Made by a program: the position numbers and the translations under genes
Assembly (NCBI RefSeq): GCF_000477415.1
Contig: NC_022575.1
Coordinates: 372,001 to 436,000 of the forward strand
Direction of reading: 5' to 3'
Source: Mycoplasma parvum str. Indiana
GTDB lineage: Bacteria; Bacillota_I; Bacilli_A; Mycoplasmatales; Mycoplasmoidaceae
Length of the DNA stretch: 64,000 nt
Notes under the pieces: generated by a model
Databases searched by the model: none
Seen by the model: the letters and a program-made list of their open reading frames with translations, nothing else
What the model was told of the DNA's origin: nothing
Shown: positions 46,521 through 58,282 of the stretch, one piece after another
Layout of the letters: every line of letters starts with the position of its first letter
Numbering within the stretch: position 1 is the first letter of the stretch

Positions 46521-47569
46521 CTACTTACTATTTTTTACCAAGCCTATTAAATCAACCAATTCCTTGATAATTTTTTCAGATATAGTGTTTTCAACTTCAT
46601 ATTCAAGCGCTTTTTGCTCTTTTTCCCATAATTCTTTATTTTGTTCTATAGCTCTTTGATTCAATTGAAAATATCAGCTTTGCCCTCGGCTTCTATTTTT
46701 AACGTTTTTTAAATTCTCGTAACGAGAATATCTCTCTTGGAACTTCTGCAATTTTTCTTCTCCCAGTATTGCTGCCAGAAGATTCTCTCCACTTTTTTTA
46801 CTTCCATCTAATCATTGTGATAAATTTAAAGACCTATCAATCATACTATATTCAATCTTTCTAAGGGCAGAAACATTTGATTTTCGTTTCTCAACACTTA
46901 AATCATCTAATTCGAGTTTTCCCTCATTTCCTTTTATTTGTTCAAGTTCTTTCAATAATTTTTGTTTTTCATCTTCCAATTCACTATATCTTTTATAAAA
47001 GTTATAGATAGCTCCTCTCTTTCAAAAATTTCCATTATTAGACCTAACTTGACCAAGTGCCCCTCCTCTTCCTTGTTTATTCTCTCTTAATTTAATTTCT
47101 CCCAAAATCTTCTTGAAGTTATTGCGATAATTATTTAAATACCTATTGTATTCCTCTAACTTCTTCTTCACTTTTTCTCCAATTTCATTAATTCTATCTC
47201 CATCGGAATTTCCACTAACAACTCCTTGAACTATTTCTTGAAAGCTGTTAATATTAACCTTTCCTGTTGAAACCTTTAATAAAATAGGCTCATTAAAGCT
47301 ATTGATTTGTAAATTTTTCGAAAAATCATTTTTAGGAAAATTTACCTCCATTTTTTCTTTAATTGTTTTAGATGAAAAATTATTTAAATTAACAGATTTA
47401 CCTTTATTAGATAAGTCTTTTAAAGTTACTAAATATTTTCCTCCCCCCCCGCAAAAGGAATATTCGGAATTAAAAATCCTGAATTTTTATTGTTTGGAGA
47501 TAAAAAATATCAGAAATTCCCTCCAGCTAACAAAGGAAATAACGAATAAATTCCATATTTGTAATTCAA
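46521..47569 (-). CDS. Secreted coiled-coil protein, frame off at G8 tract
   Basis: Two frames. The first (47569-47429) starts at TTG and reads MNYKYGIYSLFPLLAGG and on into PNIPFAGG, then a stop, 46 residues in all; it looks like a signal or anchor. The second, from the G8 tract at 47443-47450 down to 46521, continues KYLVTLKDLSNKGKS, EVNFPKND, KKLEEYNRYLNNYRNN and long Glu/Lys-rich helices with TGA-Trp. G8 leaves the frames unlinked; G9 would join them into a secreted protein of about 350 residues. I do not recognise the family. Confidence 0.75.
47443..47450. repeat. C8/G8 homopolymer at the frame break
   Basis: Eight Cs on the plus strand, Gs in the coding strand, at the join between the signal-bearing frame and the coiled-coil frame. 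Ten other C8 tracts of the same length occur in the window. Confidence 0.95.
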
Positions 47570-47683
47570 AAAAATAGTTATTAATTATTCAATTTTTTCA
47601 CTAGTTTCTCAATAACTAAGATAATTGCTTAAAAATATTTTCTTTAAAAATCATTTCAAATAAATCTTCTTTAAATTTTTATC

Positions 47684-47715
47684 TAAAAAAATAATTAATG
47701 GAGATTGAATCTCCA
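47684..47715 (-). terminator. Terminator after family D 2
   Basis: Stem TGGAGA / TCTCCA with loop TTCAA on the minus strand, then TTAATTATTTTTTT, about 60 nt after the D2 stop. Confidence 0.7.
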
Positions 47716-47775
47716 CTAATTTCGCCCCTAAATCAACCTTTTAAAGAAAACCATTATCAAACAATTCTTATATTT

Positions 47776-48276
47776 CTAGGTCTTATGATCAATACCAATT
47801 TTTCTAAGATCATCTCCCGCAAACTTTGAGCAACTTATTTCAAATCTATCATGTGAATTTTCAAATTGTTTCTTATTGCATTGAAAACCATTATTAGTTT
47901 TTCAAATATTCCCTTCCATTTCATCTCCCAATAAGTTATATCTAGTCAACACCCCAGAAAAACTATCTGATAAAGTTCATAATCAAATATTCGGCCTAGA
48001 ATTTATTGATTTATCTAAAACTTTATTACTTATCAATTTGCAATCAACTTCTACGGCGTCAGGAATAAAATTTCCAGACTCTTCTATTCTTTTACAAATT
48101 GTTTTGCCTTTTTCACCTTGTTCAATATATTCAGAAAGAACCTTCTCGTTCTTTTTTTCTAAATTTTTATCTAAAACTGTTTGATTGCCCCTAGGATAAT
48201 AAAGGGTTGTAAAGGCAATAGCAGTTGCTCCTCCACCACTCAATGAAATAGGTAATAAAAAATTTAAATATTTCAA
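47776..48276 (-). CDS. Family D secreted protein 2
   Basis: About 166 residues. N-terminus MKYLNFLLPISLSGGGATAI, signal-like. Shared with D1: TLYYPRGNQT, NEKVLSEYIE, KTICKRI, AVEVDCKLISN, FSGVLTRYNLLGDE, two Cys near the end. It is separated from D1 by the two phase-variable genes, so these may have been inserted between a tandem pair. Function unknown. Confidence 0.75.
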
Positions 48277-48490
48277 TTTATCTAATTATTTTTTAATTAG
48301 TGTTTTACTTCAGGTGTAGGGCATACAATAATTAATCTTTTTGTAAAAATCCTTCAATTAATAGGAAAATTATTTTATTAATTTATTAATTCTTCTAATT
48401 TTTAGTAATCTTTCCTCATTGATTGCCGTAAAAACGGCTTTAAAAAATTTAAAAAAACTAATTAAATATTGAATATTTCGAGCTTAATTT

Positions 48491-49354
48491 TTATAAAGAA
48501 GGGAATCCATATCTAATTCAATTTAGATCTTTAGGGGTCATTGGAGGACTTATTCCTCTAATGATATATTTTTTATACCATTCTTCCGCATAATCAATCA
48601 CTTTTTTAAAAGCTTGTAAATCTATATTCATTTCTTCAATAACTACGACTTGAGGATTTTCCTTTCCTAACTCCTTTTTGGGAGTGGGATTGAAATTTTC
48701 AGGCTTTAAATAATTATTTTGATTTAAAAAGGCTATACAAAAATAACCTTTTTCAATGCCCCTTAAATAAAGATATAAAGCTAATTGATATTGATATTCT
48801 TCAGGTATTTTCAATTCATTATTCGAGAAAGCAAACCATTTATGAATATTTCCCTTATATTCCTTAATTATTGGAATTCCCTTAATATCTTTTACTAATT
48901 GAAATTCATTATCCTTGAAATCTCAAGAATAACTGTCTAAGGGTGTAGTTTTAATTTCAATAATTGATTTAACTTTGCCATTTTCAAATTCTTCTCCATC
49001 GGGAATTCCCCCAAAAATCTCATTATCTGGAAACAAATCATATTGAATTTCATCTGCATTATAGGACTTAAAATGCTTTCTTAATTCTTTTTTCGCATAT
49101 GTTAATAATGTTTTTTCAATTACTGTTCCAGCATTAGAAAAATAAGGTTCTATTTCGCTATCTACAAAACCTAACATTTCGCATCAAATCTGAAAAGGAG
49201 TTTTATATTTATTTCTTCCTATTACAGCTGCAATTCTTGAACCTGTAATTTTTCGTCTATATTTGGCAGATTTAAATCTGCCTAACTTAGTCAAAGAAAT
49301 TTGATTATTAGCAAAATAAAAATCATCAGGATAAAAATAATTCTTGAACTTCAT
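48491..49354 (-). CDS. YqaJ/MPN551-like PD-(D/E)XK nuclease
   Basis: About 287 residues. ITGSRIAAVIGRNKYKTPFQIW and AGTVIEKTLL, then IFGGIPDGEE and KSIIEIKTT give the order of a YqaJ-type recombinase nuclease (GSDIAAILG..., GTxxEP..., G-x-PDG..., EIK). The catalytic Asp/Glu/Lys are plausible in PDG and EIK. A mycoplasma-wide relative is annotated MPN551-like DNA-binding protein. Its role in mollicutes is not settled. ATG start; TGA-Trp used. Confidence 0.75.
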
Positions 49355-49414
49355 TAAAAGAACTTAAAAATTATTTTTTTAATAATTTCTATATTTATAA
49401 ATAACAATATTTTA

Positions 49415-51640
49415 TTAAGAAGGTTTTATAACTAAATTAATTATTTTTCCATAAACAATTATGTATTTATTTAAAAAAACTTCTTTAAGTAAATTTTGAC
49501 CTAATTCACTTCCTTTTAAATAAGCCATAATTTCTTCATCTTCTTTTAATTCACTAGGAATTTGCAAACTTCCTTTATATTTATTATTTACTTGAACAGA
49601 ATAATTTAAAAAAGAAGGAGGTTTACTTTCCTCTTGAGAGGGCCAAGAAGAAAGATAAACAGACTCATTATTATCTAATATTTCTCTTCAAATTTCTTCT
49701 GCGAGTGAAGGAGCTAAATAACTTAAAAATTGAATAAAAATTGAATGTTCAACTCTATTTTTATTTTCTTTTTCTTTCAAATAATTGAAAAAAATCATTA
49801 ATTCTGAAACTAAAACATTGAATTTAAAAGAATTAATACTATATTCAACTTTTTCTATAAATTCATTAAGTTTTGAATTATTAAGATTTTTTTCAATTAA
49901 TTTATTCTTGGTTTCGAGGAAATAAGAATAAATTTTCTTATTTCAAGCAGAAAAAGTGGACAATTGCCTATTATCTCAATATTGAGTAAGTTCCAAAGGA
50001 CCTAAAAAAGCTACAGCGAGCCTAGTAATATCTCCTCCCCATTCTTTCAGTAGTTCTTCTACTGAAAGATAATTATTTTTAGATTTTGACATTTTTTTAC
50101 CATCTTCTCCTAAAATCATACCTTGATTAACTAATTTCTTAAAGGGTTCAGAAATACCTTTAAGATTTAGGGCTGAATGAATTACTTTATACCAAAATCT
50201 AGCATAAATTAAATGCATAGTTGCATGTTCTTGTCCCCCAATATAAAGGTCGACAGGCATTCATCTTTCTATTAAATCTATAGCTTCTTTGCTTTTTAAG
50301 GGGAGATACGAATCTCCCTTTTTAAGTAAATAAGCTAAATAATATCAAGAAGAAGCTGCTCAGTTAGGCATTGTATTAATATCGCGCTTAAAACCCTTTT
50401 GAAAATTAACCCAATTTTCATAATGTGCTAATGGTGCGTGATATTTTTTATCAGTATTTTCAATATTTTTATAAGGAGGCAAAACTAAAGGGAGTTTTTC
50501 TTCCAAAAAAATATGCCCTTCTTCGTCATAATAAATTGGGAAAGGTTCTCCCCAATATCTTTGTCTCGAAAAAACTCAGTCTTGTAATTTAAAAGTAATT
50601 ACTTTAGATAAGATTTCCCAATTTAAAAAAGAAGGGATTCTTTTTTTTGCTACAAGATCACTATAAATTGGATGTAATTCTTTTTCTGAAATATTTTCTC
50701 CTTCTCTATATTTAATAGGTATTTTGTTTAAAGTTTGAGCATCATTGTAATAAAAAAGAATTTCATTATCTTTGACTGGATGTTTTAACTCCAAAAGATT
50801 AAATATTTCAGAATTTTTATAAATATAAAAGCCAGAAATAGCTCTAAGTTTATCTATATCTTCTTCTAAATGTTCAAAAATTCTGCCTTTAAGCTTTAAA
50901 GAAAATTTAAAAGCTTCTTTTTCGCCTATTCATTCTTCTTGTATTTTTTTAATTCGGTCAGATCACTCTAAAAGAGATAAATCTTTTTTAAGTAGATGAG
51001 CAAATTCTGTAATTTTTAATACCCATTGTTTTAATTTTTTATTAATAACTGGATAATCTCCCCTATTTGAGTAGAATTTACCATCTTTTCCTTGATATAT
51101 CTCTTCATTAGCTAAAACAGTATGTAATTCCTCTACTCAATTGACTTGTTTAGCTTCTAATGAAGCTAAACCTCTATTATAGAATAAAAGAAATAATTCT
51201 TGAGTAATTGCATAATAATTTGGATCAGTGCTATTTATTTCTTTTTCAAAGTCATAACTAAAGAATAATGACTTTAATTCTTCCCTAAATTTAGTAATAT
51301 TTTTTTCAGTAAAAATGCTGGGATCAGCCTTATTTTGAATGGCATATTGTTCTGCTGGCAGTCCAAAAGCATCCCAACCCATTGGATGTAAAACCGAAAA
51401 ACCTTTCATTTTTTTATATCTAGCTATTATGTCAGAAGCTAAATATCCTTTAACATGACCTATATGTAATCCAGCCCCAGAAGGGTATGGAAACATGTCT
51501 AAGATATAAAACTTAGGCTTATTTAAATCATCGACAAAACTATAAGTTTTTTCTTCATCTCATTTTTTAACTCACTTTTGTTCTAATAATTTAAAAAAAT
51601 TTTGCTCCCCATTGGGAGCTTTAGAAGAATTATTACTCAA
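49415..51640 (-). CDS. leuS: Leucyl-tRNA synthetase with shortened editing insert
   Basis: About 741 residues, short for LeuRS (about 800-880). [18 protein letters not shown] is the HIGH region; [28 protein letters not shown]; and KMSKSKNN. Between [10 protein letters not shown] and ITFKLQDWVFSRQ, where the CP1 editing domain sits, about 97 residues remain instead of about 185. I cannot find TRPDT or the Gly-His-Asp...Asp-Tyr editing site. M. mobile LeuRS is known to lack this domain altogether. TTG start, immediately after the aspS stop. Confidence 0.94.
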
Positions 51641-53296
51641 TTAAAGAGTTTTTCTTGAGAAACTCATTGAACAATTTCCGTGGCTATTTTTAGGAAAAGC
51701 TATTACTTCCCTTATATTTTGAAGATTCAATAATTCTGATAAAAATCTATCTCAACCTATAGCTATTCCTAAATGAGGAGGAACACCATATTCTAAAGCT
51801 TCTAAAAATCAACCAAATTCTTCCTTAATTTCTTCTTTTGAATAACCAAGAATAGTGAAAATTTTTTCTTGCAATTCAGCTTTAAAAATTCGTTGCCCTC
51901 CGGAAGCTATTTCAACTCCATTTAAAACTAAATCATATCCATGAGATTTTCAATCTAAATAAGAAGGATTTTCTAAACTGTCTTGAATTGGTAGTGTAAA
52001 AGGGTGATGACAAGTACTTAATTTTCCATCTTCTCCTTCCTCAAAATATGGCCAATCAATTATTCAGAGAAATGAATAAGAATCATTTGCTCAATTTTTA
52101 TCGTTTTTCTGCAAATATCTAATTAAAGAAGTTCTTAAAGTTCCCATTTTTAATAATTTTTCTTTTCTATCTTCTTTATTAGCTAATAAATAAAACAAAT
52201 AATAGTTATCTTCAGAATATTCCAATTTTTCCGAAAAAGAAGATATTCATTTATCATAATTACCTCCTATTATTTTTTCTCTTGTTCTGTAAATATAGTT
52301 AAAATCTCAACCTATTTCATTTTTTAATTCTTCAATATTTAATTCCATTTTTTCTACTTTAAGAACAAAACAATATTCTGCTGGCAGAGCTTCAAAAGAT
52401 CGAAAATTACTAAATAAATTGAAAATGCAAGGAGAAAATCTAAGGTCTGGTTTGTCAGTGCCATATTTTTCCATTGCTTCTTCATAACTAAGTCTCTTAA
52501 AAGGTATAGAAGGAAAATCTGCTTTTATTAATTTTTTAACCAAAAAAATTAATAAACCTTCTATTATTTCGAATAATTTTTCTTGAGTAGAAAAAGAAAG
52601 CTCTAAATCAAGCTGTGAAAATTCATATTGTCTATCTTCTCTCATTTTTTCAGCTCTAAAACTAGTAGCAAATTGAAAATATTTTTCAAACCCTCCAATC
52701 ATTAATAATTGTTTATAAATTTGAGGGGATTGCGCTAATGTAAAGCTTTTTGGAACATTTACATTTTCTTGAGTCTTAAATGTTTCTGCTCCTTCTCTAG
52801 AAGAAAAAGAAAGAATAGGAGTGGTAATTTCATGAAAATCTAAATTATGTAAATAAGAAGAAGCAAGAAATTTAGCTTTAGAACAAAAAGCTAAATTTTT
52901 ATGGAGCTTATCTCTTCTTAAATCTAAATAACGATATTTCATTCTGAATTTTTCTTCACTAATTTTTTCTTCACTTAAATCTATTGGAAGAGCTTTTGCA
53001 ATACTTAAAAGTTCAATACTTTCTCCTATAAGTTCAAATTCTTCAGAATTTCTCTTTTGAGAAAGTATTCCTTGAATTAAAACAGTACTTTCTCTAGTTG
53101 GAAGTTCTATCTCTTTTTTTTGAAAAACTACCTGAATTTTTCCACTACTATCTCTAATAACTAGAAAAACCAACTCTTTTAATTTTCTAACTATTTCAAC
53201 AAAGCCAGCAATAACAACTTTTTGATTTAAGGGGAGAGTTAAATCAGAAATTAATATTCTTTTTTCTAATAATTTCAAATTAATTGTCAAATTCAA
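51641..53296 (-). CDS. aspS: Aspartyl-tRNA synthetase
   Basis: About 551 residues with the bacterial arrangement. OB anticodon domain (VVIAGFVEIVRKLKE), motif 2 region FRAEKMREDRQYEFSQLDLEL, TDKPDLRF, a GAD insertion, LNGVEIASGG, and motif 3 GVPPHLGIAIGWDRF. Motif 2 reads FRAEK where most proteins have FRDED. TGA-Trp is used in the second half. TTG start within the last 15 nt of hisS; the stop touches the leuS start. Confidence 0.95.
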
Positions 53297-54560
53297 CGGT
53301 TCTTTTAACTTTTTGTATTAAGACCTCTTTATTGTCTAAAGGAAGAATTATTTGATAATTCTTATATTGCCTTTTTAAGATAATTTCTTTATTTAAGCTT
53401 TCTTTCTCCCCATAAATTAACAATCATTTAATTCCTAGTTTTTCAGAATATTTGAAATGAGAAGCTAAATCTTGAGAATCTCAATTTGTTTCTACTTTAA
53501 CTCCTTCATTTTTTAAATCTTGAATTAAATTCAAGATTTTACTTTCCACTTTAGGAAGTAAATAACAAACATAAATTATTTCTTCTTTGTTCCTCAAAAA
53601 TGGCCATTCATAATTAACTTCATTTAAAGCTAGTTGTAATCTATCAAAGCCAATAGCCATCCCTAGGGATGGGACTGCCTTTTTTTGCGCTTTACCAGTC
53701 TGAAATTTATCAAACAATTCATCATATCTTCCCCCTCCAGCTATTGCCAAATCATTTATCTGCCATTCAAAAACTATTCCTGTGTAATAATCTAAACCTC
53801 TAACTAAATTCTCATCTCATTGATATTTAAGATTTAGAGATCTTAAGCACTTTTGAATCTCTTTTATTCTTTCTTTCTCTTCTTCTGAAAAAAAATGAGA
53901 TATTTTAGGAGCATCTTTTATGATTTTTAATTTAGAAACTTGCTTATCATCCAATATTCTTATTGGATTATTAATAATTCTTTCTTTGGATATTTGATTC
54001 AATTTATCAGAATGTTCAGTAAAATATTTGGTCAATTCTTTGGATCACTCTTTTTTAATTTTTGAAGAAGAAAGATAATTAAGTTTCAAAATGGGATTAA
54101 GTCCCAACTTTTCTCTTAGAAATTTATTCATTGAAAAAATAAGTTCTACTTCATAAAAAATTGAAGAAGCATTCACAATTTCTATCCCAAATTGAGTAAA
54201 TTCTCTATATCTCCCTTTTTGAGGTCTTTCATATCTAAAACATTGTGTTAAATAGCAAAATTTTAAAGGAGAAGAAACTTTATCTAATGCTTTTTGATTA
54301 ATAACTTCTCTGGCTATAGAGATTGTTCCTTCGGGCTTTAAAGCATATTTTTTACCTTCTAAAAAAAATATTTCTTTTTCAAGAATATTTTCTCCAACCT
54401 CATTACTTCCAACAAAAAGATCACTATATTCGATTGTTGGTAATTGAATTTCTAAAAAATTATTTTTTTGAGCTCACTCAAGCAAAAGATTTCCTAAATG
54501 TTTTCGTTGTTCTAGCTCATCTCCTTGAAAACTTCTAGTCCCTCTTGCTGGAGCAAACAT
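53280..54560 (-). CDS. hisS: Histidyl-tRNA synthetase
   Basis: About 426 residues. ALKPEGTISIAR (motif 2 lead-in), CFRYERPQKGRYREFTQFG (motif 2), RGLDYYTGIVFE, AGGGRYDEL and PSLGMAIGFDRL (motif 3); the C-terminus is an alpha/beta anticodon domain. ATG start, 55 nt after the pyrG stop; overlaps aspS by 15-17 nt. TGA-Trp used. Confidence 0.95.
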
Positions 54561-54614
54561 TATTTTTTTAAATGTTGAGTTTCTAAAAAATTCTTAAAAT
54601 TAGTATTTTTTAAT

Positions 54615-56195
54615 TTATTTAATTATTGCAGCTGAAATAGCTCTAAGGAAAATTGGTTCAGCGGCCAAAGGTCTGGAATTAAATTCTGGATGATATTGAA
54701 CTCCCACGAAGAAAGGATGATTTTTTAATTCAATTCCTTCTAAAATATCATCCTTTCAAGCAGATAAAACTAAATCAGAATTTTTAAATTCTTGATTTTC
54801 TTCCGCTAATTTTTTATTAAAAATATATCTACTTCTATGTCTAGCATCCTTTTTAGAAGCTCCATAAATCTTATGTAATAATGTATTTTCTGAGAAAGTA
54901 ACTTTTATCTCCCCTAATCTCATTTCTTTACTATCTGATCAAGGAATAATTATTGGATAGCTAGTATTAGGATTTATCTCTACACTATTAGCATCTTCAA
55001 TTTTTAAAGCATTTTTAAAAAATTCAATTATTGCTAATTGCATTCCAAAACAAATACCTAAAAAAGGTACATTTTTCTCTCTAGCATATTTAATTGCTAA
55101 GAAAATACCTTTTAAAGATTTTTCTCCAAAACCCGGAGGAATACAAATTAAATTGAACCTTTTCAATTGATCTTCTGTTTTTAAATTCTCGGATTTTAAA
55201 ACAGAAATATCTAATTCAGCAGAAAGTTCATATCCTGCAAATTTCAACGATTGAATAATAGAATAATAGGATTCGGGACAAGAAGAATATTTTCCAACAA
55301 TCGCAATTTTTAATTTATGTTTTTTATTAGCTTTAATAGAATCATTAAATTTTTTTCAATTACTTAATGCTCCTTCCTTGAGGGAATGATTGGTTTTCAA
55401 ATTTAATAAGAAAGATAATTTAGAAAATAATTTTTCTTTTTCATATAAATGTAAAGGAATTTCAAAAATATCTAATTCATAGGAAGAAGAAAAAATATTT
55501 TCTCTAGGAATTTGAGGGAAATTAAAGCTTATTTTTGAAATTTCTATTTCACTTAAATTAGTATTACCTTTTAGTATTAAAATATCGGGAGTAATCCCGA
55601 CTTCTTTCAATATAGCTAAAGAATGTTGAATGGGTTTAGTTTTTTTATCTCCATTGTAATTTAAAGATAAAACTGGAGCTAAATGGACAAAAATCATATC
55701 ATTTTTTATTTGATTTTTTAAATATTCAGCAGCCAATAAAAAGGGTTTTTGCTCTAAATCAGAAACAGTTCCTCCCAACTCAACTAAAAGAATTTCAGTA
55801 TCTGTATTTTCAAAATATTTAAATTTTGAGACAATTTCCTGAATTACATGAGGGACTATCTGAACTGTTTCCCCATTATATTCTCCATTCATCTCTTTTT
55901 TTAGGACATTGTAGAATATTTTTCCAGCTGTACAGCAAGAGGCAGCACTTAATTCAATTCCTAAAAATCTTTCATAATGTCCTAAGTCTAAATCAGTTTC
56001 TTCCCCATCTTTAGTAACAAAAACTTCTCCATGTTGATTTGGAGATAAAAATTTGGAGTTGTAATTTAAATAAGGATCGAATTTCAAAACACTACATTTG
56101 AAGCCTTCAAATTGTAGTACTTTTCCAATTGAAGAAAGAGCAACTCCCTTACCTAAAGAAGAATAAACACCACCAGTTAAAAAAATAATTTTCAT
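54615..56195 (-). CDS. pyrG: CTP synthase
   Basis: UTP plus ATP and glutamine to CTP. About 526 residues. Synthase domain: [13 protein letters not shown] (P-loop), [26 protein letters not shown] (Mg), [15 protein letters not shown]. Glutaminase domain: LGICFGMQ (nucleophile Cys) and VQYHPEF (His/Glu). Both halves look active. ATG start; TGA-Trp used at 55353 and elsewhere. Confidence 0.96.
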
Positions 56196-56214
56196 ATTTA
56201 TTTATTCATAATAC

Positions 56215-57393
56215 TTAATAAAGAGTGGCTTCAAAATTATAAATCTTGATAACTTCCCCCTCAATTCCCCCATTTTTTTTAATGATTTTCATTATTTCTT
56301 CAAGTTTTAATTTTTCTTTTAATCTTTCTAAATTATGTCAAGTAGTTTGTGGAATTCTAGAAGTTCAATAATTTAATCTACTAGATTGAATTTCTCAAAT
56401 ATTCTCATTTTTTGATATTTTTAATTCTTCTTTTTCGGGAAAAATTTCATCAGAATATTCTATATATCCTTCTGAATCAATATTTTGATCACTTTTAAAA
56501 GAAGGTAGTCCTTGAAATTTAGAAAATTCTTCATTTAATTTAGAAAGCAAAAAAGAATTTTTTGCTTCTAAAGGAATAAAAAAACAATTACTTTTATTTT
56601 TTTGATTTTCTTTTATATTATCTGTATAAACTATTTTTAAAAGATATTCAAAACCTTTATTTTGTAATTTTTTTTCTATAGAGGATAATAATTTTTCTAG
56701 TTTTTCTAAAAAATCATAATGAAGAATACATATAAATAATCTACATAAATCTAAATGAGAAGAATAAAAATTATTTAACTTTTCTTTTTCAAATATTTCA
56801 ACTGGAAAATCAAAAAATTCTATTCTGTTATTTTGAAAATAAATCTCTTCTTTAGAATTTTCTCAATACTTTTGTAATTCAGTTTCTTCAATGTTTAATA
56901 AATTAAGCACTCCTACTCGCTTAAATTCTGAATGAAGTAATAAAATTTCTTTTTTTTCCCCTTCTTCTCCTAATTCATAAAGTTGAGGAGCTTGATATTT
57001 TGAACTTTTAAAAGATTTATTACCTCTGCCTCCTCTGCCTCCTCTGCAAACTGGAAAATCTTCAGAATTAGGAAGAATAGTTATTTTTTTAATTTTTTTT
57101 GATAAATCATAAATTTCAGTATTTTCTGGAATACTAATAAAAACATCTTTCCCTGAAAGTCCGGTTTTTCCTTCTTTTCTTCCTGGGCTGCCATTTTCAG
57201 CTTTTCAAAAATATTTAGTAATTGAAGAATAATCAGATAATTTTTTATTAATACTTAAAAAAATAGTTCCTCCGTCCCCACCATTTCCACCACTAGGGCC
57301 CATTCTAGTGTTGTATCTATTACTTGCTCAAGAAATTATTCCATCTCCACCCCTTCCAGCCTGTAGTTTTAGTTTTATAAAAAGATTGTTCAA
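56215..57393 (-). CDS. Obg-like protein with GTP-binding motifs lost
   Basis: About 392 residues. Residues 1-150 are an Obg fold: QAGRGGDGIISW, GPSGGNGGDGGTI, ENGSPGRKEGKTG, GKDVFISIP, then CRGGRGGRGNKSF. The C-terminal 30 residues (MKIIKKNGGIEGEVIKIYNFE) match the OCT end of Obg. But where Obg has [20 protein letters not shown] this protein has HSEFKRVGVLNLLN: Walker A is gone, DxPG reads DFPV, NKxD reads TDNI and SA-type G5 reads LEAK. The length is kept, so this looks like a former GTPase keeping its ribosome-binding shape. TTG start. Confidence 0.85.
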
Positions 57394-57425
57394 TTATTTT
57401 CTCAAAAACAATTGGCTTTTTTACT

Positions 57426-58277
57426 TTATTTACTTTTATAAGTAAGATTAATTGGGCCTCAACCGCCCATATAATTTATCCATTGATAAAGTAAAAAATT
57501 AAAAAAAGCAGTTAAAAACAAAATTGCTCCAACAAAACCACAGGAAATAATGAAATAGTGAAAATATTTAGTCTTATATAAATAATTAATATTTATGAAA
57601 TAAAAAATTCCTAGTATTATGTAAGGAAATACTATTGCTATACATGCAATAGCAGAAAGAATTACTATTGCATATGTTCAATTAGAAAAGAAATTTATGT
57701 GTTCGCTGGCAAATCTGACTTTTTCTCAATTAAATAAAAAAGTTTTTCCAAATAATAAAAAACCCAACATAGTCAATAAAAGAACAGCTCCATATATTTC
57801 AAATTTTTTAAGTTTGTCAAAATTTTGTGGAGCTTTAAGAGTTATTTCTACAAAACCATTAAATTCAATTCAAGCATTTTTTAACTCCCTCTTAAATTGA
57901 GCTAAATAAGTATAAAAATATCTATATTCAGTACCTAAAAAAGGTATATTAGAAGAAGAAAGCTCTTCTTCTTTTCTAACTTTAAGACTTAAAGCTGAAT
58001 TTATTTTTTTAAGAAACTCTTGTTTTTTCTTATATTTTTCAATAGTTTTTTCAATTTTGCTACTTAAAGGTGAATATTCAGCAATTTCTTTTCGTAATTT
58101 TTTTTGAAGTGCAAGATCAGGTTCAGGATTTTCTTCAAAAAATTCTTCTCTAGTGTGAGCAAAAAGATCTGAAATTTCAACTTCTTTAGTATTTTTAGAA
58201 GCAAAATTCTTATATAAAAAAAGTTTTGCTAACTCATCATCCCCAATTTGTTCTAATGTTCTTTTTCTATCTTCCAA
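57426..58277 (-). CDS. Membrane protein with N-terminal charged domain, unknown
   Basis: About 283 residues. The N-terminal half is charged and helical (RKTLEQIGDDELAKLF...), then three to four membrane segments (KFEIYGAVLLLTMLGFLLFG, WTYAIVILSAIACIAIVFPYI, FHYFIISCGFVGAILFLTAFF). TTG start; TGA-Trp used. No family recognised. It lies between rbfA and the obg-like gene and likely shares their transcript. Confidence 0.65.
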
Positions 58278-58282
58278 AAGAA

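Noticed and set aside
48491-49354. Prophage remnant suspected from the YqaJ-type nuclease
   Set aside because: No other phage genes, integrase or att sites are nearby, and MPN551-like relatives are spread through mollicutes.
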